The position numbers were made by a program, and so were the translations under genes. 64,000 bases of DNA from Mesorhizobium loti. GTDB lineage: Bacteria; Pseudomonadota; Alphaproteobacteria; Rhizobiales; Rhizobiaceae. The stretch covers positions 2,643,501-2,707,500 of the forward strand of contig NZ_CP033334.1 of the NCBI RefSeq assembly GCF_013170705.1. The letters are read 5' to 3'. Shown here piece by piece: positions 9,170 to 18,844 of the stretch (its first letter is position 1; every line of letters starts with the position of its first letter). The notes beneath the pieces are model-generated. The model saw only the letters and a program-made list of their open reading frames with translations. It did not search any database and was not told the origin of the DNA.

Positions 9170-10993
9170 TCAGGCGGTTCCGAAGGCGCTGGCGCCGTGG
9201 TCGGCACGGCCCACCAACTGGCGGAAGCCGGCGAAAAGCTCGCGGCCAAAGCCGAACTCGTTGCCGATGAGATCGGCTTCGGCGGTACGGCGCAGCGCGA
9301 ACTCGGTCCCCGGCACCAGCACTTCGAGCGTGCCGGCGTCGGCGTCCAGCCGGATGATGTCGCCGTCATGGAGCCTGGCGATCGGCCCGTCCTCGACCGC
9401 TTCCGGTGTCACATGGATCGCCGCCGGCACCTTGCCTGAGGCGCCCGACATGCGTCCGTCGGTGACCAGTGCGACGCGCTGGCCGCGATCCTGCAGGATG
9501 CCGAGCACGGTGGTCAATTTGTGCAATTCCGGCATGCCATTGGCCTTCGGACCCTGGAAGCGGATCACGGCGATGAAATCGCCGGTAAGTGTGCCGGCCT
9601 TGAACGCGTCGTTCAGGCCCTGCTGGCTGTCAAACACCTTGGCCGGCGCCTCGATGACACGTCGTTCCGGCTTGACGGCGGAAGTCTTGATGACAGCGTG
9701 GCCGAGATTGCCAGCCAGCACCTTCAGGCCGCCGGTCGGCTGGAAGGCCTTGCCGAATGGCGCCAGCACCTTTTCGTCGCCGCTGATACGCGGCGACGCC
9801 TCGCGCACCACGGAGCCATCGGCGCCGAGCTTTGCCTCGACAGCGTAGGGCCGCAGGCCTTCGCCCCACACCGTCTGCACGTCCTCGTGCAGGACGCCTT
9901 CGTCGAGCAACTCGCGAATCAGGAAGCCGAGCCCGCCGGCGGCGTGGAAATGGTTCACGTCGGCAAGCCCGTTCGGATAGACGCGCGCCAAGAGCGGCAC
10001 CGCTTCCGAGAGGTCGGAAATGTCCTGCCAGGTCAGTGCGATGCCGGCCGCCGCCGCCATCGCGATCAAGTGGATCGTGTGGTTGGTCGAGCCGCCGGTT
10101 GCGTGCAGGCCGACGACGCCGTTGACGATCGAGCGCTCGTCGATCATCCGCCCGACCGGCGTATAGGCATTGCCGAGCGCGGTGATCGCCAACGCCCGCT
10201 TCGTAGCCTCGCGGGTCAGGGCCTCGCGCAAGGGCGTGCCGGGATTGACGAAGGAGGCGCCCGGCGTGTGCAGGCCCATGATCTCCATCAGCATCTGGTT
10301 GGAATTGGCCGTGCCATAGAAGGTGCAGGTGCCCGGCCCGTGGTAGGATTTGGACTCGGCTGCCAGAAGTTCGGCGCGTCCCGCCTTGCCCTCGGCATAG
10401 AGCTGGCGGACCTTGGCCTTTTCATCGTTGGGCAGGCCTGTCGTCATCGGCCCGGCCGGGATGAACACAGCGGGCAGATGGCCGAAGGTCAGCGCCGCGA
10501 TCACCAGGCCCGGTACGATCTTGTCGCAGACGCCGAGAAAGACGGCGGCGTCGAACATGTTGTGGGACAGGCCGACCGCCGCGGCCATGGCGATCACGTC
10601 GCGTGAAAATAGCGACAGCTCCATGCCGGGCTGGCCTTGTGTCACCCCATCGCACATCGCCGGCACGCCACCGGCCACCTGGGCGATGCCGCCGGCCTCG
10701 CGGGCCGCTTCCTTGATCAGGGCAGGGTAGGTCTCGAAAGGCTGATGCGCCGAAAGCATGTCATTGTAGGAGGTGATGATGCCGAGATTGGGCACCTTGT
10801 CGGCACCGAGCGCCAGCTTTTCCGAGGGACTGCAGACCGCAAAGCCGTGGGCGAGGTTGCCGCAGGACAGCACCGAGCGGTTGGCGGTCTGGTTCGACGC
10901 TTCGGCGATACGGCCGAGATAGCGCTCGCGGCCCGGTCTGGAGCGCTGGCGGATACGCTCGGTGATGGCTTCGATGTCGCGTCTTGCGGTCAT
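9170..10993 (-). CDS. edd: Phosphogluconate dehydratase
   Basis: A 607-residue protein that converts 6-phosphogluconate to 2-keto-3-deoxy-6-phosphogluconate, the first specific step of the Entner-Doudoroff pathway, in the cytosol. It belongs to the IlvD/EDD Fe-S dehydratase family. The CDKIVPG segment (about residue 145) and the region around [12 protein letters not shown] carry cluster cysteines. The frame extends 12 codons upstream to 11029, but the ATG at 10991-10993 gives the family start and has AAAGGA upstream. It is the last gene of the zwf-pgl-edd operon, 69 bp after pgl. The assignment is secure. Confidence 0.96.
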   Translation of the reverse strand: MTARRDIEAITERIRQRSRPGRERYLGRIAEASNQTANRSVLSCGNLAHGFAVCSPSEKLALGADKVPNLGIITSYNDMLSAHQPFETYPALIKEAAREAGGIAQVAGGVPAMCDGVTQGQPGMELSLFSRDVIAMAAAVGLSHNMFDAAVFLGVCDKIVPGLVIAALTFGHLPAVFIPAGPMTTGLPNDEKAKVRQLYAEGKAGRAELLAAESKSYHGPGTCTFYGTANSNQMLMEIMGLHTPGASFVNPGTPLREALTREATKRALAITALGNAYTPVGRMIDERSIVNGVVGLHATGGSTNHTIHLIAMAAAAGIALTWQDISDLSEAVPLLARVYPNGLADVNHFHAAGGLGFLIRELLDEGVLHEDVQTVWGEGLRPYAVEAKLGADGSVVREASPRISGDEKVLAPFGKAFQPTGGLKVLAGNLGHAVIKTSAVKPERRVIEAPAKVFDSQQGLNDAFKAGTLTGDFIAVIRFQGPKANGMPELHKLTTVLGILQDRGQRVALVTDGRMSGASGKVPAAIHVTPEAVEDGPIARLHDGDIIRLDADAGTLEVLVPGTEFALRRTAEADLIGNEFGFGRELFAGFRQLVGRADHGASAFGTA

Positions 10994-11062
10994 GGCGGTC
11001 GGTCCTTTCAGGCGAGGTCCCGGAAACATCCTCCCGCAATTGCCGGGACCACTAACGTAAAA

Positions 11063-11779
11063 TCAGGGCGCCCAGAAAACCTCTACGGGCCTGGGTGCGG
11101 CGTCGAGCACGGCACGGATCGGCTTTCGCGGTCCGGGCGCGACCGCGCCGTCGAAGGCGGTGCGCTTGTCCTCGCCCTCGATGTGCAGCGCGATGAAGCC
11201 GGCATCGATGACGCGCGCGAGCGTCAGAGTCAGCCGCGGTTCGCCCGCGCTGGCCGCATGAACCGGCAGGATGATCCTGTCGGAGGCCGGGTCGAGCAGC
11301 CTTGCCAGATCGTCGGCATCGGGAAAGAACGAGGCCGTGTGGCCGTCCGGCCCCATGCCGAGCACCACGACGTCGAGCGGCCAGGGCAGGGATCGCAGTG
11401 CCGCATCGTCGGATGCGGCGACATCCTCGATGCCTGATGCCTCATGGTAGAGCGGCACGAAGCGTGCTGCCTTGGCCGCGTTCTGCAACAGATTGGCGGC
11501 CACCAGCCCGGCATTGGAACGCGGCGAGGAGGCCGGCACGAAACGCTCGTCGACGAGCGTCACGATCACCTTGTCCCAGGCGATCGGCGCCACCGAAAGC
11601 GCGGCAAAGAACTTTCCCGGCGTCGTACCGCCGGAGACCGCCAGCACTGCCGTGCCGCGTTCGGCTATCGCCTTGGTCAGGCGATCGGCCACACGGCCGG
11701 CCAGTGCCGCCGCCAGATGCGGACGGTCTGGGAAAGCGTTCCAGTTGTAACTGGCGCTGTTCAATTGCTCTCGTGCCAT
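11063..11779 (-). CDS. pgl: 6-phosphogluconolactonase
   Basis: A 238-residue protein of the SugarP_isomerase/DevB-type lactonase family. It hydrolyses 6-phosphogluconolactone to 6-phosphogluconate. Visible signatures are VSGGTTP near residue 50, VDERFVP near 80 and LGMGPDGHTASFFP near 145. Its start overlaps the end of zwf by 19 bp, so the two are translationally coupled, and edd follows. Position, length and motifs agree. Confidence 0.95.
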   Translation of the reverse strand: MAREQLNSASYNWNAFPDRPHLAAALAGRVADRLTKAIAERGTAVLAVSGGTTPGKFFAALSVAPIAWDKVIVTLVDERFVPASSPRSNAGLVAANLLQNAAKAARFVPLYHEASGIEDVAASDDAALRSLPWPLDVVVLGMGPDGHTASFFPDADDLARLLDPASDRIILPVHAASAGEPRLTLTLARVIDAGFIALHIEGEDKRTAFDGAVAPGPRKPIRAVLDAAPRPVEVFWAP

Positions 11780-13230
11780 GTCCGCCCATCACGTTCGATC
11801 AGCGCTATCGAGGCCGACGGCCCCCAGGTGCCTGCCGTGTAGCCCTGTGCTTCCTGCTTGGCGCCTTCCCAGGCATTCTGAATCGGGTCGATCCACTTCC
11901 ATGCCGCCTCGACTTCGTCCCGGCGCATGAACAGCGTCTGGTTGCCGCGGATGACATCCATGATCAGCCGTTCATAGGCATCGGGCGCACGGCCATCGAA
12001 GGATTGCGCAAAGCTCATGTCGAGCGAGATCTGGCGCAGCCGCATGCCGCCCGGGCCCGGATCCTTGATCATGATGAACTGCTTGACGCCTTCATCGGGC
12101 TGCAGGCGGATGACCAGCTGGTTGGCGAAGATCGGTCCGGCGCTGTCGCCGAAGATCGAGTGCGGGATCGGCTTGAACTCGATGACGATCTCCGAAACCC
12201 GGGTCGCCAGCCGCTTGCCGGTCCTGAGGTAGAACGGAACGCCCGCCCAGCGCCAGGTGCCGATCTCGGCCTTGATGGCGACGAAGGTCTCGGTGTTGCT
12301 GTCCTTGCCGAGCTCCTCGACATAGCCCTTCACCGGCCCGCCGGCGGACGCACCGGCGCGGTACTGGCCGCGCACCGTGTGTTTCGGCGCCTCGTTGCCG
12401 TTGATGCGTTTCAGTGCCCGCAGCACCTTCAGCTTCTCGTCGCGCACGGCGTCCGCGTCCATCGACGACGGCGCCTCCATGGCGACGAGGCAGAGCAGCT
12501 GCAGCATGTGGTTCTGCACCATGTCGCGCAGCGCGCCGGCCTTGTCGTAATAGGTGACGCGGTCTTCCAGGCCGACCGTCTCGGCGACCGTGATCTGCAC
12601 ATGGTCGATATGGGCGGAGTTCCACAGCGGCTCGTAAAGCGCGTTGGCGAAGCGCAACGCCATCAGGTTCTGCACCGTCTCCTTGCCGAGATAGTGATCG
12701 ATGCGAAAGATCTGGCTCTCGTGGAAATCGTCGCCGACCAAATCGTTGAGCGCCTGCGCCGAGGCAAGGTCGCGGCCGATCGGCTTCTCCAGCACAATGC
12801 GTGAGTTCGACGTGATCAGCTTGTGCTCTTTGAGCTTATGCGAGATATCGCCGAACAGCGCCGGCGCAACGGCGAGGTAAAAGGCGCGGATGCTGTCGCT
12901 CTCGCCGATCGCCTTTTTCAGTTTGTCGAAGCCCGCACCGCTCGTCGCATCGGCCGGGACGTAGGAAAGCCGTGCCAGGAAGGTCTTCAGCTCCTTGGCG
13001 TCGATATCGGCCGGCTTGACGTGATCGGAGATCGCCTGGCTGGCGAAGGCCCGGAACTCCTCGTCGCTCATCTTCGAGCGCGAGGTGCCGATGATGCGCG
13101 TCGGCTCGGAGAATTGATGGTCGCGCTGGCGGTAGTAGAGCGACGGCAGCAGCTTGCGTTCCGACAGGTCGCCGGTGCCGCCGAAAATGATGAAGTCGAA
13201 AGGGTCGACGGGGATGATCTGGCTGGTCAT
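11761..13230 (-). CDS. zwf: Glucose-6-phosphate 1-dehydrogenase
   Basis: A 489-residue protein, normal length for bacterial G6PD. It oxidises glucose-6-phosphate to 6-phosphogluconolactone with NAD(P). The N-terminal Rossmann motif GGTGDLS is at residue 17, and the active-site signature RIDHYLGKE is near residue 175. It is the first gene of a three-gene operon with pgl and edd that channels glucose into the Entner-Doudoroff pathway. The promoter should lie in the 294-bp region shared with the divergent SDR gene. Confidence 0.97.
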   Translation of the reverse strand: MTSQIIPVDPFDFIIFGGTGDLSERKLLPSLYYRQRDHQFSEPTRIIGTSRSKMSDEEFRAFASQAISDHVKPADIDAKELKTFLARLSYVPADATSGAGFDKLKKAIGESDSIRAFYLAVAPALFGDISHKLKEHKLITSNSRIVLEKPIGRDLASAQALNDLVGDDFHESQIFRIDHYLGKETVQNLMALRFANALYEPLWNSAHIDHVQITVAETVGLEDRVTYYDKAGALRDMVQNHMLQLLCLVAMEAPSSMDADAVRDEKLKVLRALKRINGNEAPKHTVRGQYRAGASAGGPVKGYVEELGKDSNTETFVAIKAEIGTWRWAGVPFYLRTGKRLATRVSEIVIEFKPIPHSIFGDSAGPIFANQLVIRLQPDEGVKQFIMIKDPGPGGMRLRQISLDMSFAQSFDGRAPDAYERLIMDVIRGNQTLFMRRDEVEAAWKWIDPIQNAWEGAKQEAQGYTAGTWGPSASIALIERDGRTWHESN

Positions 13231-13524
13231 GGTCTGTCCGCTTTGACGCCGGTCGCGAGTACGCGGCTGATATATTCTAATCGATTTAAATTTTCCAGTG
13301 CCATGGTGTCACATCAAGGACCAATCGCACGATATTGATTGGGTCCACATGTGCCCTTGACACTGGCGCTTGCCGGAGGCTTGTCGGTGGACGAAGACCC
13401 CGGAAGCTTTCGCAGTTGCAGCATAGAACGTGAATGTGACGAAAGCTAAGGGAGAAATGGCGCTCCGTCTGTTGCCGCATGGGCCATGGCGGTCGGCCGC
13501 TTTATTAATTCCTGGAAGACATCG
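13231..13524. promoter_or_regulatory. Divergent upstream region of zwf and an SDR gene
   Basis: This 294-bp region separates divergent genes and must hold the zwf promoter. An AT-rich patch at about 13268-13295 contains two small palindromes, AATCGATT and ATTTAAAT, possible operator sites. I cannot match them to a known site with confidence. Confidence 0.4.
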
Positions 13525-14286
13525 ATGAGCGGGAAAAGCATGCGTCTGGAAAACAAGGTTGCCGTCATCACCGGCGCCGCATCGGGATTTGGCGAAGGCA
13601 TGGCCAAGCGCTTCGCGCAAGAAGGCGCCAGGGTGGTTGTCGCCGATCTCAATGCCAAGGGCGCGGAGCGCGTCGCCAATGAAATCGGCGAGGCGGCGAT
13701 CTGGACGCAGACCGACGTTTCGCTGCGCTCCGAATTCGACGAGATGGTCTATGCCGCAAAAAGCGCCTTCGGCCGCATCGACATCATGGTCAACAATGCC
13801 GGTTACACCCATCGCAACGGCGACATGCTCAAGGTCGACGAGGACACTTTCGACCTGATTACCGCTGTCAATATGAAGGCGATCTATCACGCGGCCCTTG
13901 CCGTGGTGCCGATCATGGACCGGCAAGGCGGTGGCGTCATCCTGACCACGGCCTCCACCGCGGGCCTGCGGCCGCGGCCCGGCCTCACCTGGTACAATGC
14001 CTCGAAAGGCTGGGCGATCACCGCCGCCAAATCGATGGCGGTGGAACTGGCGCCCAAGAACATCCGTGTCAACTGTCTCTGCCCGGTCGCCGGTGAAACC
14101 GGCATGCTGGAGAAGTTCATGGGCGCCGACACCCCAGAGATCCGCGAGACATTCCGTGCCTCGATCCCGCTCGGCCGGCTTTCGACCCCGCTCGATATCG
14201 CCAACGCCGCACTCTGGCTGGCATCGGATGAAGCCGCCTTCATCACCGGCGTGGCGCTGGAGGTCGATGGCGGCCGCTGCATCTGA
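13525..14286 (+). CDS. SDR family oxidoreductase (FabG-like)
   Basis: A 253-residue classical short-chain dehydrogenase. It has the TGAASGFG cofactor motif near the N-terminus, NNAG, a catalytic Ser in TTASTAG, the YNASK active site, and a C-terminal VDGGRCI. The substrate is probably an alcohol, sugar or 3-oxoacyl group, with NAD(P). The frame opens at 13486, but the ATG at 13525 has GGAAGA upstream; the ATG at 13540 is another possibility. It is divergent from zwf. The substrate cannot be read. Confidence 0.85.
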   Translation: MSGKSMRLENKVAVITGAASGFGEGMAKRFAQEGARVVVADLNAKGAERVANEIGEAAIWTQTDVSLRSEFDEMVYAAKSAFGRIDIMVNNAGYTHRNGDMLKVDEDTFDLITAVNMKAIYHAALAVVPIMDRQGGGVILTTASTAGLRPRPGLTWYNASKGWAITAAKSMAVELAPKNIRVNCLCPVAGETGMLEKFMGADTPEIRETFRASIPLGRLSTPLDIANAALWLASDEAAFITGVALEVDGGRCI

Positions 14287-14474
14287 TGCAACGCAAATCG
14301 GCGCGTCGCCTGCAACGTTTCCGGCGGCTCTTCATCCGATGAGCTTGTATCGATCAGGCTGCGGAGAAATCCGGAGCGACTTGAGACGTCGAGCGCGGCG
14401 CCATCGCGCCCTGCAGGCTCACAAGTAGCAAGGCAGGAGGCGTCGCTTTGGGTGGTCGCCTGGCGGTTTAAACC

Positions 14475-15341
14475 TCAGGTGCCGGGCTTGATGTAGCTCT
14501 TGTAGACCCAGCCGTGCTTGCCGTTGTAGACAATCTCGCACCACTGCTTGCAGCCCATCAATTGCACCGAAGTCCGGGCAGGCACGGTGTCGATGGGAGT
14601 AGCGCCCTTCTTCGGAGCATTGCGCATGGTCACAGCCCGCAGGACGCGGCCGGTGCCTGCCGCCGCCACTTTTCGCGGCTTCGCCTTGGCCGCGCCATCG
14701 TCGCCTTGTGCATTCGCGGGTTTTTGTTCCGGCACTTGCGGCTGCGTCTCAGGGATGGCGGCGGTCCGCGCGCCATCGGGCTTGCCGACATTCGCGGCCG
14801 GCGCCGGCGCGGCAACCTTGGCAAGCTCGTTAACGGCATCGGTGCTGGTTGACGGCTGCGCGAACGCCACTGCCTTGCCCGCCGCCGCAGCCTGTTTGGC
14901 CGTTTGATTGGGGGCAGTGGAGTCGGAAGCGGGCTTCGGCTGTGCCTCGGTCCAGCGGGGATCGTTGGCCGCAAGCGCCTGTATGCTTGCTTTTGCTGGC
15001 GCCACGGTCGATGAAACCTGGTCGGACTTGCGGGCCGGCACGACCGCCGCGGCCACCGTGGTTCCGCCAGGGACGATCTTCGTCGTCTTTACCGGAGTGG
15101 CCGGAATGCTCTGTTCCGGGCTGGCGGCTGCCTGCCGCTCGCTCGTCGGCAATGCCAGCCAGAGCGCCACCGCGGCGACGCCAAGCAGCGCGGCGGTGCC
15201 GACCGCGGCAATCACCAGATGCGAGTTCGAACGGACTTCCTGCCAGAAGGACGGCCGCATGTCGTATCCAAACTGCATGGCAAAGCGCCGACGTTCCGGC
15301 GCACCGAAACTGAAGGGCTCTCTCACTCTCACCACCTCCAT
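14475..15341 (-). CDS. SH3-domain protein with single N-terminal membrane anchor
   Basis: About 288 residues from the ATG at 15341; the frame extends to 15419, and an ATG at 15278 is an alternative start. A hydrophobic helix (LVIAAVGTAALLGVAAVALWL) lies near the N-terminus. A low-complexity Ala/Pro/Lys/Thr-rich periplasmic stretch follows. The C-terminal 60 residues form a bacterial SH3 domain with MRNAPKKGA, two Cys in GCKQWCEI, and HGWVYKSYI at the end. Such proteins usually bind cell-wall peptides. There is no operon context. Confidence 0.7.
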   Translation of the reverse strand: MEVVRVREPFSFGAPERRRFAMQFGYDMRPSFWQEVRSNSHLVIAAVGTAALLGVAAVALWLALPTSERQAAASPEQSIPATPVKTTKIVPGGTTVAAAVVPARKSDQVSSTVAPAKASIQALAANDPRWTEAQPKPASDSTAPNQTAKQAAAAGKAVAFAQPSTSTDAVNELAKVAAPAPAANVGKPDGARTAAIPETQPQVPEQKPANAQGDDGAAKAKPRKVAAAGTGRVLRAVTMRNAPKKGATPIDTVPARTSVQLMGCKQWCEIVYNGKHGWVYKSYIKPGT

Positions 15342-15705
15342 AAGCGGGCCAATGTTCTTTCGATCGGTGCCGGAAGTCCGGCGTCCGATCGGCATCGGTC
15401 CCAAAATCAACGCGGGCAAGCCCGCAGCAATCCCCGAATAGTCGCCCAGAAGCGGGAACCTTTCACCCGCGATTGTGGCATCAGTACGCCATTATAAGGG
15501 ATTCTGCCCCTTTGCCGGCATTTACGCAATGTGCCGCTAGGGCAACAAATGTTACAATGAATATTACAATATTACATCAGATCGTGACGGCGATCCGATC
15601 CCGTCCGAACTGCGTCGCGCCGAAACGGGTTCAGCGACGCGCTTCAAGCCTTCTTTTCGCGGATGTTGTTCTCCCAAACCGCGGAGCCAGCTTGGGGGAC
15701 ATTCA
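15342..15705. other. Intergenic region, no gene seen
   Basis: About 360 bp between the SH3-protein start and the end of the puuB-like gene. An AT-rich section (15535-15590) with repeated ATTACA-like words is the most promoter-like part. I see no gene, tRNA or convincing terminator. Confidence 0.4.
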
Positions 15706-17001
15706 CTAAACCCTGTCGCGAAGCGCGAACCAGTTGAGCGCCAGGAAAAGCAGGGGCGTACGGAAACGGCGGCCGCCTGGAAATGGCGGAATTTTCAGGT
15801 CCTCGATAAGCTTCAGCCGGTCGCGGTTGCCGGCAACTGTCTCGGCATAGAGTTTGCCGAAGAAGTTCGACAGCATGACGCCGTGGCCTGAATAGCCGCC
15901 AGCCGAGATCACATTGGGCATCACTTCGCGCACGAACGGTTTCCTTGGCACCGTGATGCCGACATAGCCGCCCCAGCCATGGGTGATCTCGATATCCTTC
16001 AATGCCGGATAGAGCTCCGCGATCTGACGGCGGATATGGATGTGGATGTCCTTGGGGTCGTTGACGCCATAGACTTCGCGTCCCCCGAACAACAGCCGTC
16101 CATCCCTCGACTTGCGGAAATAGCGCACGACAAAGCGGGAATCGTCGACCGCTTCGCCGCCGGGCAGCACTTTCAAATCCGCCCCCAAAGGCACGGTCGC
16201 GCCGATGAAGGAGCCGATCGGCATGATGTGCGCGGCACTCACCGGTTCGAGCGCGCCGCCATAGGCGTTGACCGCGATCAGGCATTTCTGCGCCGTCACG
16301 GTGCCTCTTGGCGTCGAAACCCTGACCTTGCCGCCGGTCGAAACGATGCCGGTCGATGGCGTTCCCTCGAACAGCTGCGCGCCCGCCTGCGCCGCCACCC
16401 GCGCCGTGCCGATCACCAGTTTCATGGGATGGATATGGCCGGTGCCGGTGTCGCGTGTACCGCCGAAATAGGCGGTCGAACCAAGCCGCTCCGCCGTCTC
16501 CTTGGCATCCATGAAAGAGATATGCGGGTAGGAGAAACGGCTGGCCATGATCTCCGCATGCGCCTTGTAGTCGTCGACATAGCGAGGCTTGTGCGCCACG
16601 GAGAGCTGGCCCGGCATATAATCGATATCGATCTGGTTGGCGGCGGCGAATTCGATGAGATGCGCCTTCGCCTCCTCGGCAAGATCGAACAAAGCCTTGG
16701 CACGGGACAAGCCGTACTCCGCTTCCAGGTCTTCGGCCCAGGCGCGCTGGCCGGTGCCGAGCTGCCCCCCATTGCGTCCGGAAGCGCCGTCGCCGAAGCG
16801 ATACGCCTCGATCAGGACGACATTGGTTCCAGCCTTGGCCAGATGTGTCGCCGCCGACAGCCCGGTAAAGCCGCCGCCGATAATGACGACATCGCAGGCC
16901 CGGTCGCCGTCGAGCGCCGGGTATTCGGGTCTAGGTCCCGCCGTGTCTTCATACCATGAGCGGCCGGGAGAAATGGGGGATTGGTAAGGCATGGTGCTCA
17001 C
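15706..17001 (-). CDS. puuB: FAD-dependent oxidoreductase, gamma-glutamylputrescine oxidase-like
   Basis: A 431-residue DAO-family flavoprotein. The N-terminal Rossmann motif VVIIGGGFTGLSAA (about residue 40) and the GASGRNGGQLG segment near 75 are typical of PuuB and its relatives. PuuB oxidises gamma-glutamylputrescine to an aldehyde, releasing ammonia and peroxide. The role is supported by the puuA-like ligase upstream on the same strand. The frame opens at GTG 17001, or at ATG 16992 three codons later. An array of 8-bp repeats directly abuts this start and no Shine-Dalgarno is visible. A different amine substrate is possible. Confidence 0.75.
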   Translation of the reverse strand: MSTMPYQSPISPGRSWYEDTAGPRPEYPALDGDRACDVVIIGGGFTGLSAATHLAKAGTNVVLIEAYRFGDGASGRNGGQLGTGQRAWAEDLEAEYGLSRAKALFDLAEEAKAHLIEFAAANQIDIDYMPGQLSVAHKPRYVDDYKAHAEIMASRFSYPHISFMDAKETAERLGSTAYFGGTRDTGTGHIHPMKLVIGTARVAAQAGAQLFEGTPSTGIVSTGGKVRVSTPRGTVTAQKCLIAVNAYGGALEPVSAAHIMPIGSFIGATVPLGADLKVLPGGEAVDDSRFVVRYFRKSRDGRLLFGGREVYGVNDPKDIHIHIRRQIAELYPALKDIEITHGWGGYVGITVPRKPFVREVMPNVISAGGYSGHGVMLSNFFGKLYAETVAGNRDRLKLIEDLKIPPFPGGRRFRTPLLFLALNWFALRDRV

Positions 17002-17049
17002 GGGGAATAGGGGAATAGGGGAATAGGGGAATAGGGGAATAGGGCAGTA
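17002..17049. repeat. Tandem 8-bp repeat array GGGGAATA
   Basis: Five perfect copies of GGGGAATA (17002-17041) followed by a decayed copy. The G runs could form a four-stranded structure on the plus strand. The array sits exactly between the puuB-like start codon and the decayed four-helix-bundle gene. A related inverted motif (CCCCTACTCCCC) lies on the far side of that remnant at about 17250. Confidence 0.95.
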
Positions 17050-17080
17050 GGGTGAACCTATTCAGGGAACAATTTGCGGA

Positions 17081-17239
17081 TCAGAAGCCGGGCACGGAGG
17101 TGGCTGCCCTGCGCAACTGAGCTGTCAATCCATAGATCTCTTCTTTGGGCCAAGCTCTTGTCGCTTCGTAGATTGATACAGCCAGGTCCATTGCCTGCTG
17201 CCAGACGATCAAATCTCTGTACGATTCGATCTTCGCCAC
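17081..17239 (-). pseudogene. Truncated four-helix-bundle protein (23S rRNA intervening-sequence protein family)
   Basis: A 52-codon frame from GTG 17239. The residues include YRDLIVWQQAMDLAVSIYEAT, cut here to YRDLIVWQQAMDL and AVSIYEAT, then EEIYGLTAQLRRAATSVP. These are the conserved first two helices of the four-helix-bundle family (TIGR02436-like, about 115-125 residues). The family continues after TSVP with SNIAEG; here the sequence becomes GF and stops. So the second half is missing and the gene is probably dead. An in-frame stop three codons upstream fixes the start. It lies between puuA- and puuB-like genes, flanked by G-rich repeats. Confidence 0.8.
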
Positions 17240-17260
17240 CGTCTGTCACCCCCTACTCCC

Positions 17261-18697
17261 CTAAACATTCAGCAACAAATACTCCCGCTCCCACGGGCTG
17301 ATCACTTCCATGAAGGTCTCGAATTCCGCCCTCTTGATCGCTGCATAGGTGGCGGCGAAGGACTTGCCCAGCAATGCGCAAAGCTCCTCATCGCCCTCGA
17401 ACAGGTCGACGGCTTCAAGCAGGCTGCGTGGCAGGTCGATCTCGTCCGCATTGGCGGTCGTCAGCACCGGAGGCTCGGCCTTGATCTTCCGGGTGATGCC
17501 GATCAGCCCGCAGGCAAGCGATGCCGCCAGCGCCAGATAGGGATTGGCGTCGGAGGACGGGATGCGGTTCTCGACGCGTCGCGCCGCAGGGTCGGAGCGT
17601 GGCACGCGGAACGCGGTGGTGCGGTTGTCATAGCCCCATTTGTTGTTGACCGGGGCCGAAGCCGCCTGCGTCAGCCGACGGTAGGAATTGACATAGGGCG
17701 CGAACATCACCAGCGCGTTCGGCACGTGCTTTTGCATGCCGCCGATGAAATGGAAGAACTCCGGGGTTTCCGAGCCGTCCTCGGCCGAAAAGATGTTCCT
17801 GCCTGTCTTCTTGTCGACGATCGACTGATGGATGTGCATGGCCGAACCCGGTTGGCCCTGGATCGGCTTGGCCATGAAGGTCGCGTAGATTTCATGCTTG
17901 AGCGCGGCTTCGCGAATGGTGCGCTTGAACATGAACACCTGGTCGGCGAGTTCGATCGGGTCGCCATGGCGCAGATTGATCTCGAGCTGACCGGCGCCCT
18001 CCTCGTGAATGAGCGTGTCGATCTCCAGGCCCTGGCTTTCGGAGAAATGGTAGATGTCGTCGATCAGTTCGTCGAACTCGTTGACGCCGGCGATCGAATA
18101 GCCGGCGCCGCCGCCGATTGCGCGCCCCGAGCGGCCGACGGGCGGGGTCAGCGGATAGTCCGGGTCCGGATTCTTGCGCACCAGGTAGAATTCGATCTCG
18201 GGCGCCACCACCGGCCTCAGCCCAAGCTTGTCGTAGGCTGCAAGCACGCGCTTCAACACATTGCGCGGCGTGAATTCGACCGAGCGTCCGTCCTGGTGGA
18301 CGAGGTCGCAGATGACGGCCGCCGTCGGGTCTTCTTCCCACGGCACCACCGTCAGTGTCGAAAGATCCGGCATCAATTTGAGGTCGCCATCATCCTCGGG
18401 ATAGTGGAAGCCGTTGCCATCTTCGGGATAGCCGCCTGAAATCGTCGTCATGAAGACGGCCGAAGGCAGCGCCAGCGAGGTGTTGGAGGTGAATTTCTTC
18501 GACGGCATCATCTTGCCGCGTGCCACGCCAGCCTGATCAGGCGTGATGCATTCGATATCCTCGATGCCACGCCATTCCAGCCATTCGCTGACTTCCTTCC
18601 AGTTCTTCACACCACGCAGGTTTTTCACGAAGGCAGGCGTGCGCGCTCGTCCTCCGCGGCTCGACGGACGGACTTCCTTTTTTGCAGGCGGCATCAT
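17261..18697 (-). CDS. puuA: Glutamine synthetase family, gamma-glutamylputrescine synthetase-like
   Basis: A 478-residue member of the glutamine synthetase superfamily. It has the N-terminal beta-grasp part, then the catalytic barrel with the EIEFYLV-type and EEGAGQLEIN metal-binding segments and HIHQSIVDK, and a final R-E-Y-L-LL region. Its length and the partner oxidase fit PuuA, which ligates glutamate to putrescine with ATP. A potFGHI importer is 6 kb away. The true substrate could be another amine, since GS-like ligases are numerous in rhizobia. The start is ATG 18697 or the next ATG. Confidence 0.8.
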   Translation of the reverse strand: MMPPAKKEVRPSSRGGRARTPAFVKNLRGVKNWKEVSEWLEWRGIEDIECITPDQAGVARGKMMPSKKFTSNTSLALPSAVFMTTISGGYPEDGNGFHYPEDDGDLKLMPDLSTLTVVPWEEDPTAAVICDLVHQDGRSVEFTPRNVLKRVLAAYDKLGLRPVVAPEIEFYLVRKNPDPDYPLTPPVGRSGRAIGGGAGYSIAGVNEFDELIDDIYHFSESQGLEIDTLIHEEGAGQLEINLRHGDPIELADQVFMFKRTIREAALKHEIYATFMAKPIQGQPGSAMHIHQSIVDKKTGRNIFSAEDGSETPEFFHFIGGMQKHVPNALVMFAPYVNSYRRLTQAASAPVNNKWGYDNRTTAFRVPRSDPAARRVENRIPSSDANPYLALAASLACGLIGITRKIKAEPPVLTTANADEIDLPRSLLEAVDLFEGDEELCALLGKSFAATYAAIKRAEFETFMEVISPWEREYLLLNV

Positions 18698-18844
18698 TCA
18701 CCAGATTGGGTTGCGGATTTCGGAGTATAGCCGTGCCCCACTGTGGAAGGGAAGGGGAGCCGCTGCCGGCATTTGCCGCCGCGGTTGAAAATCGCACCCG
18801 GCTCGGCTTAGGCTCGGCCCGTCCCTGAACTCAAGAACTCGACG

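Noticed and set aside
11302..12804. A 500-residue plus-strand frame across pgl and zwf
   Set aside because: Antisense to two certain genes and of arginine-rich shadow composition.
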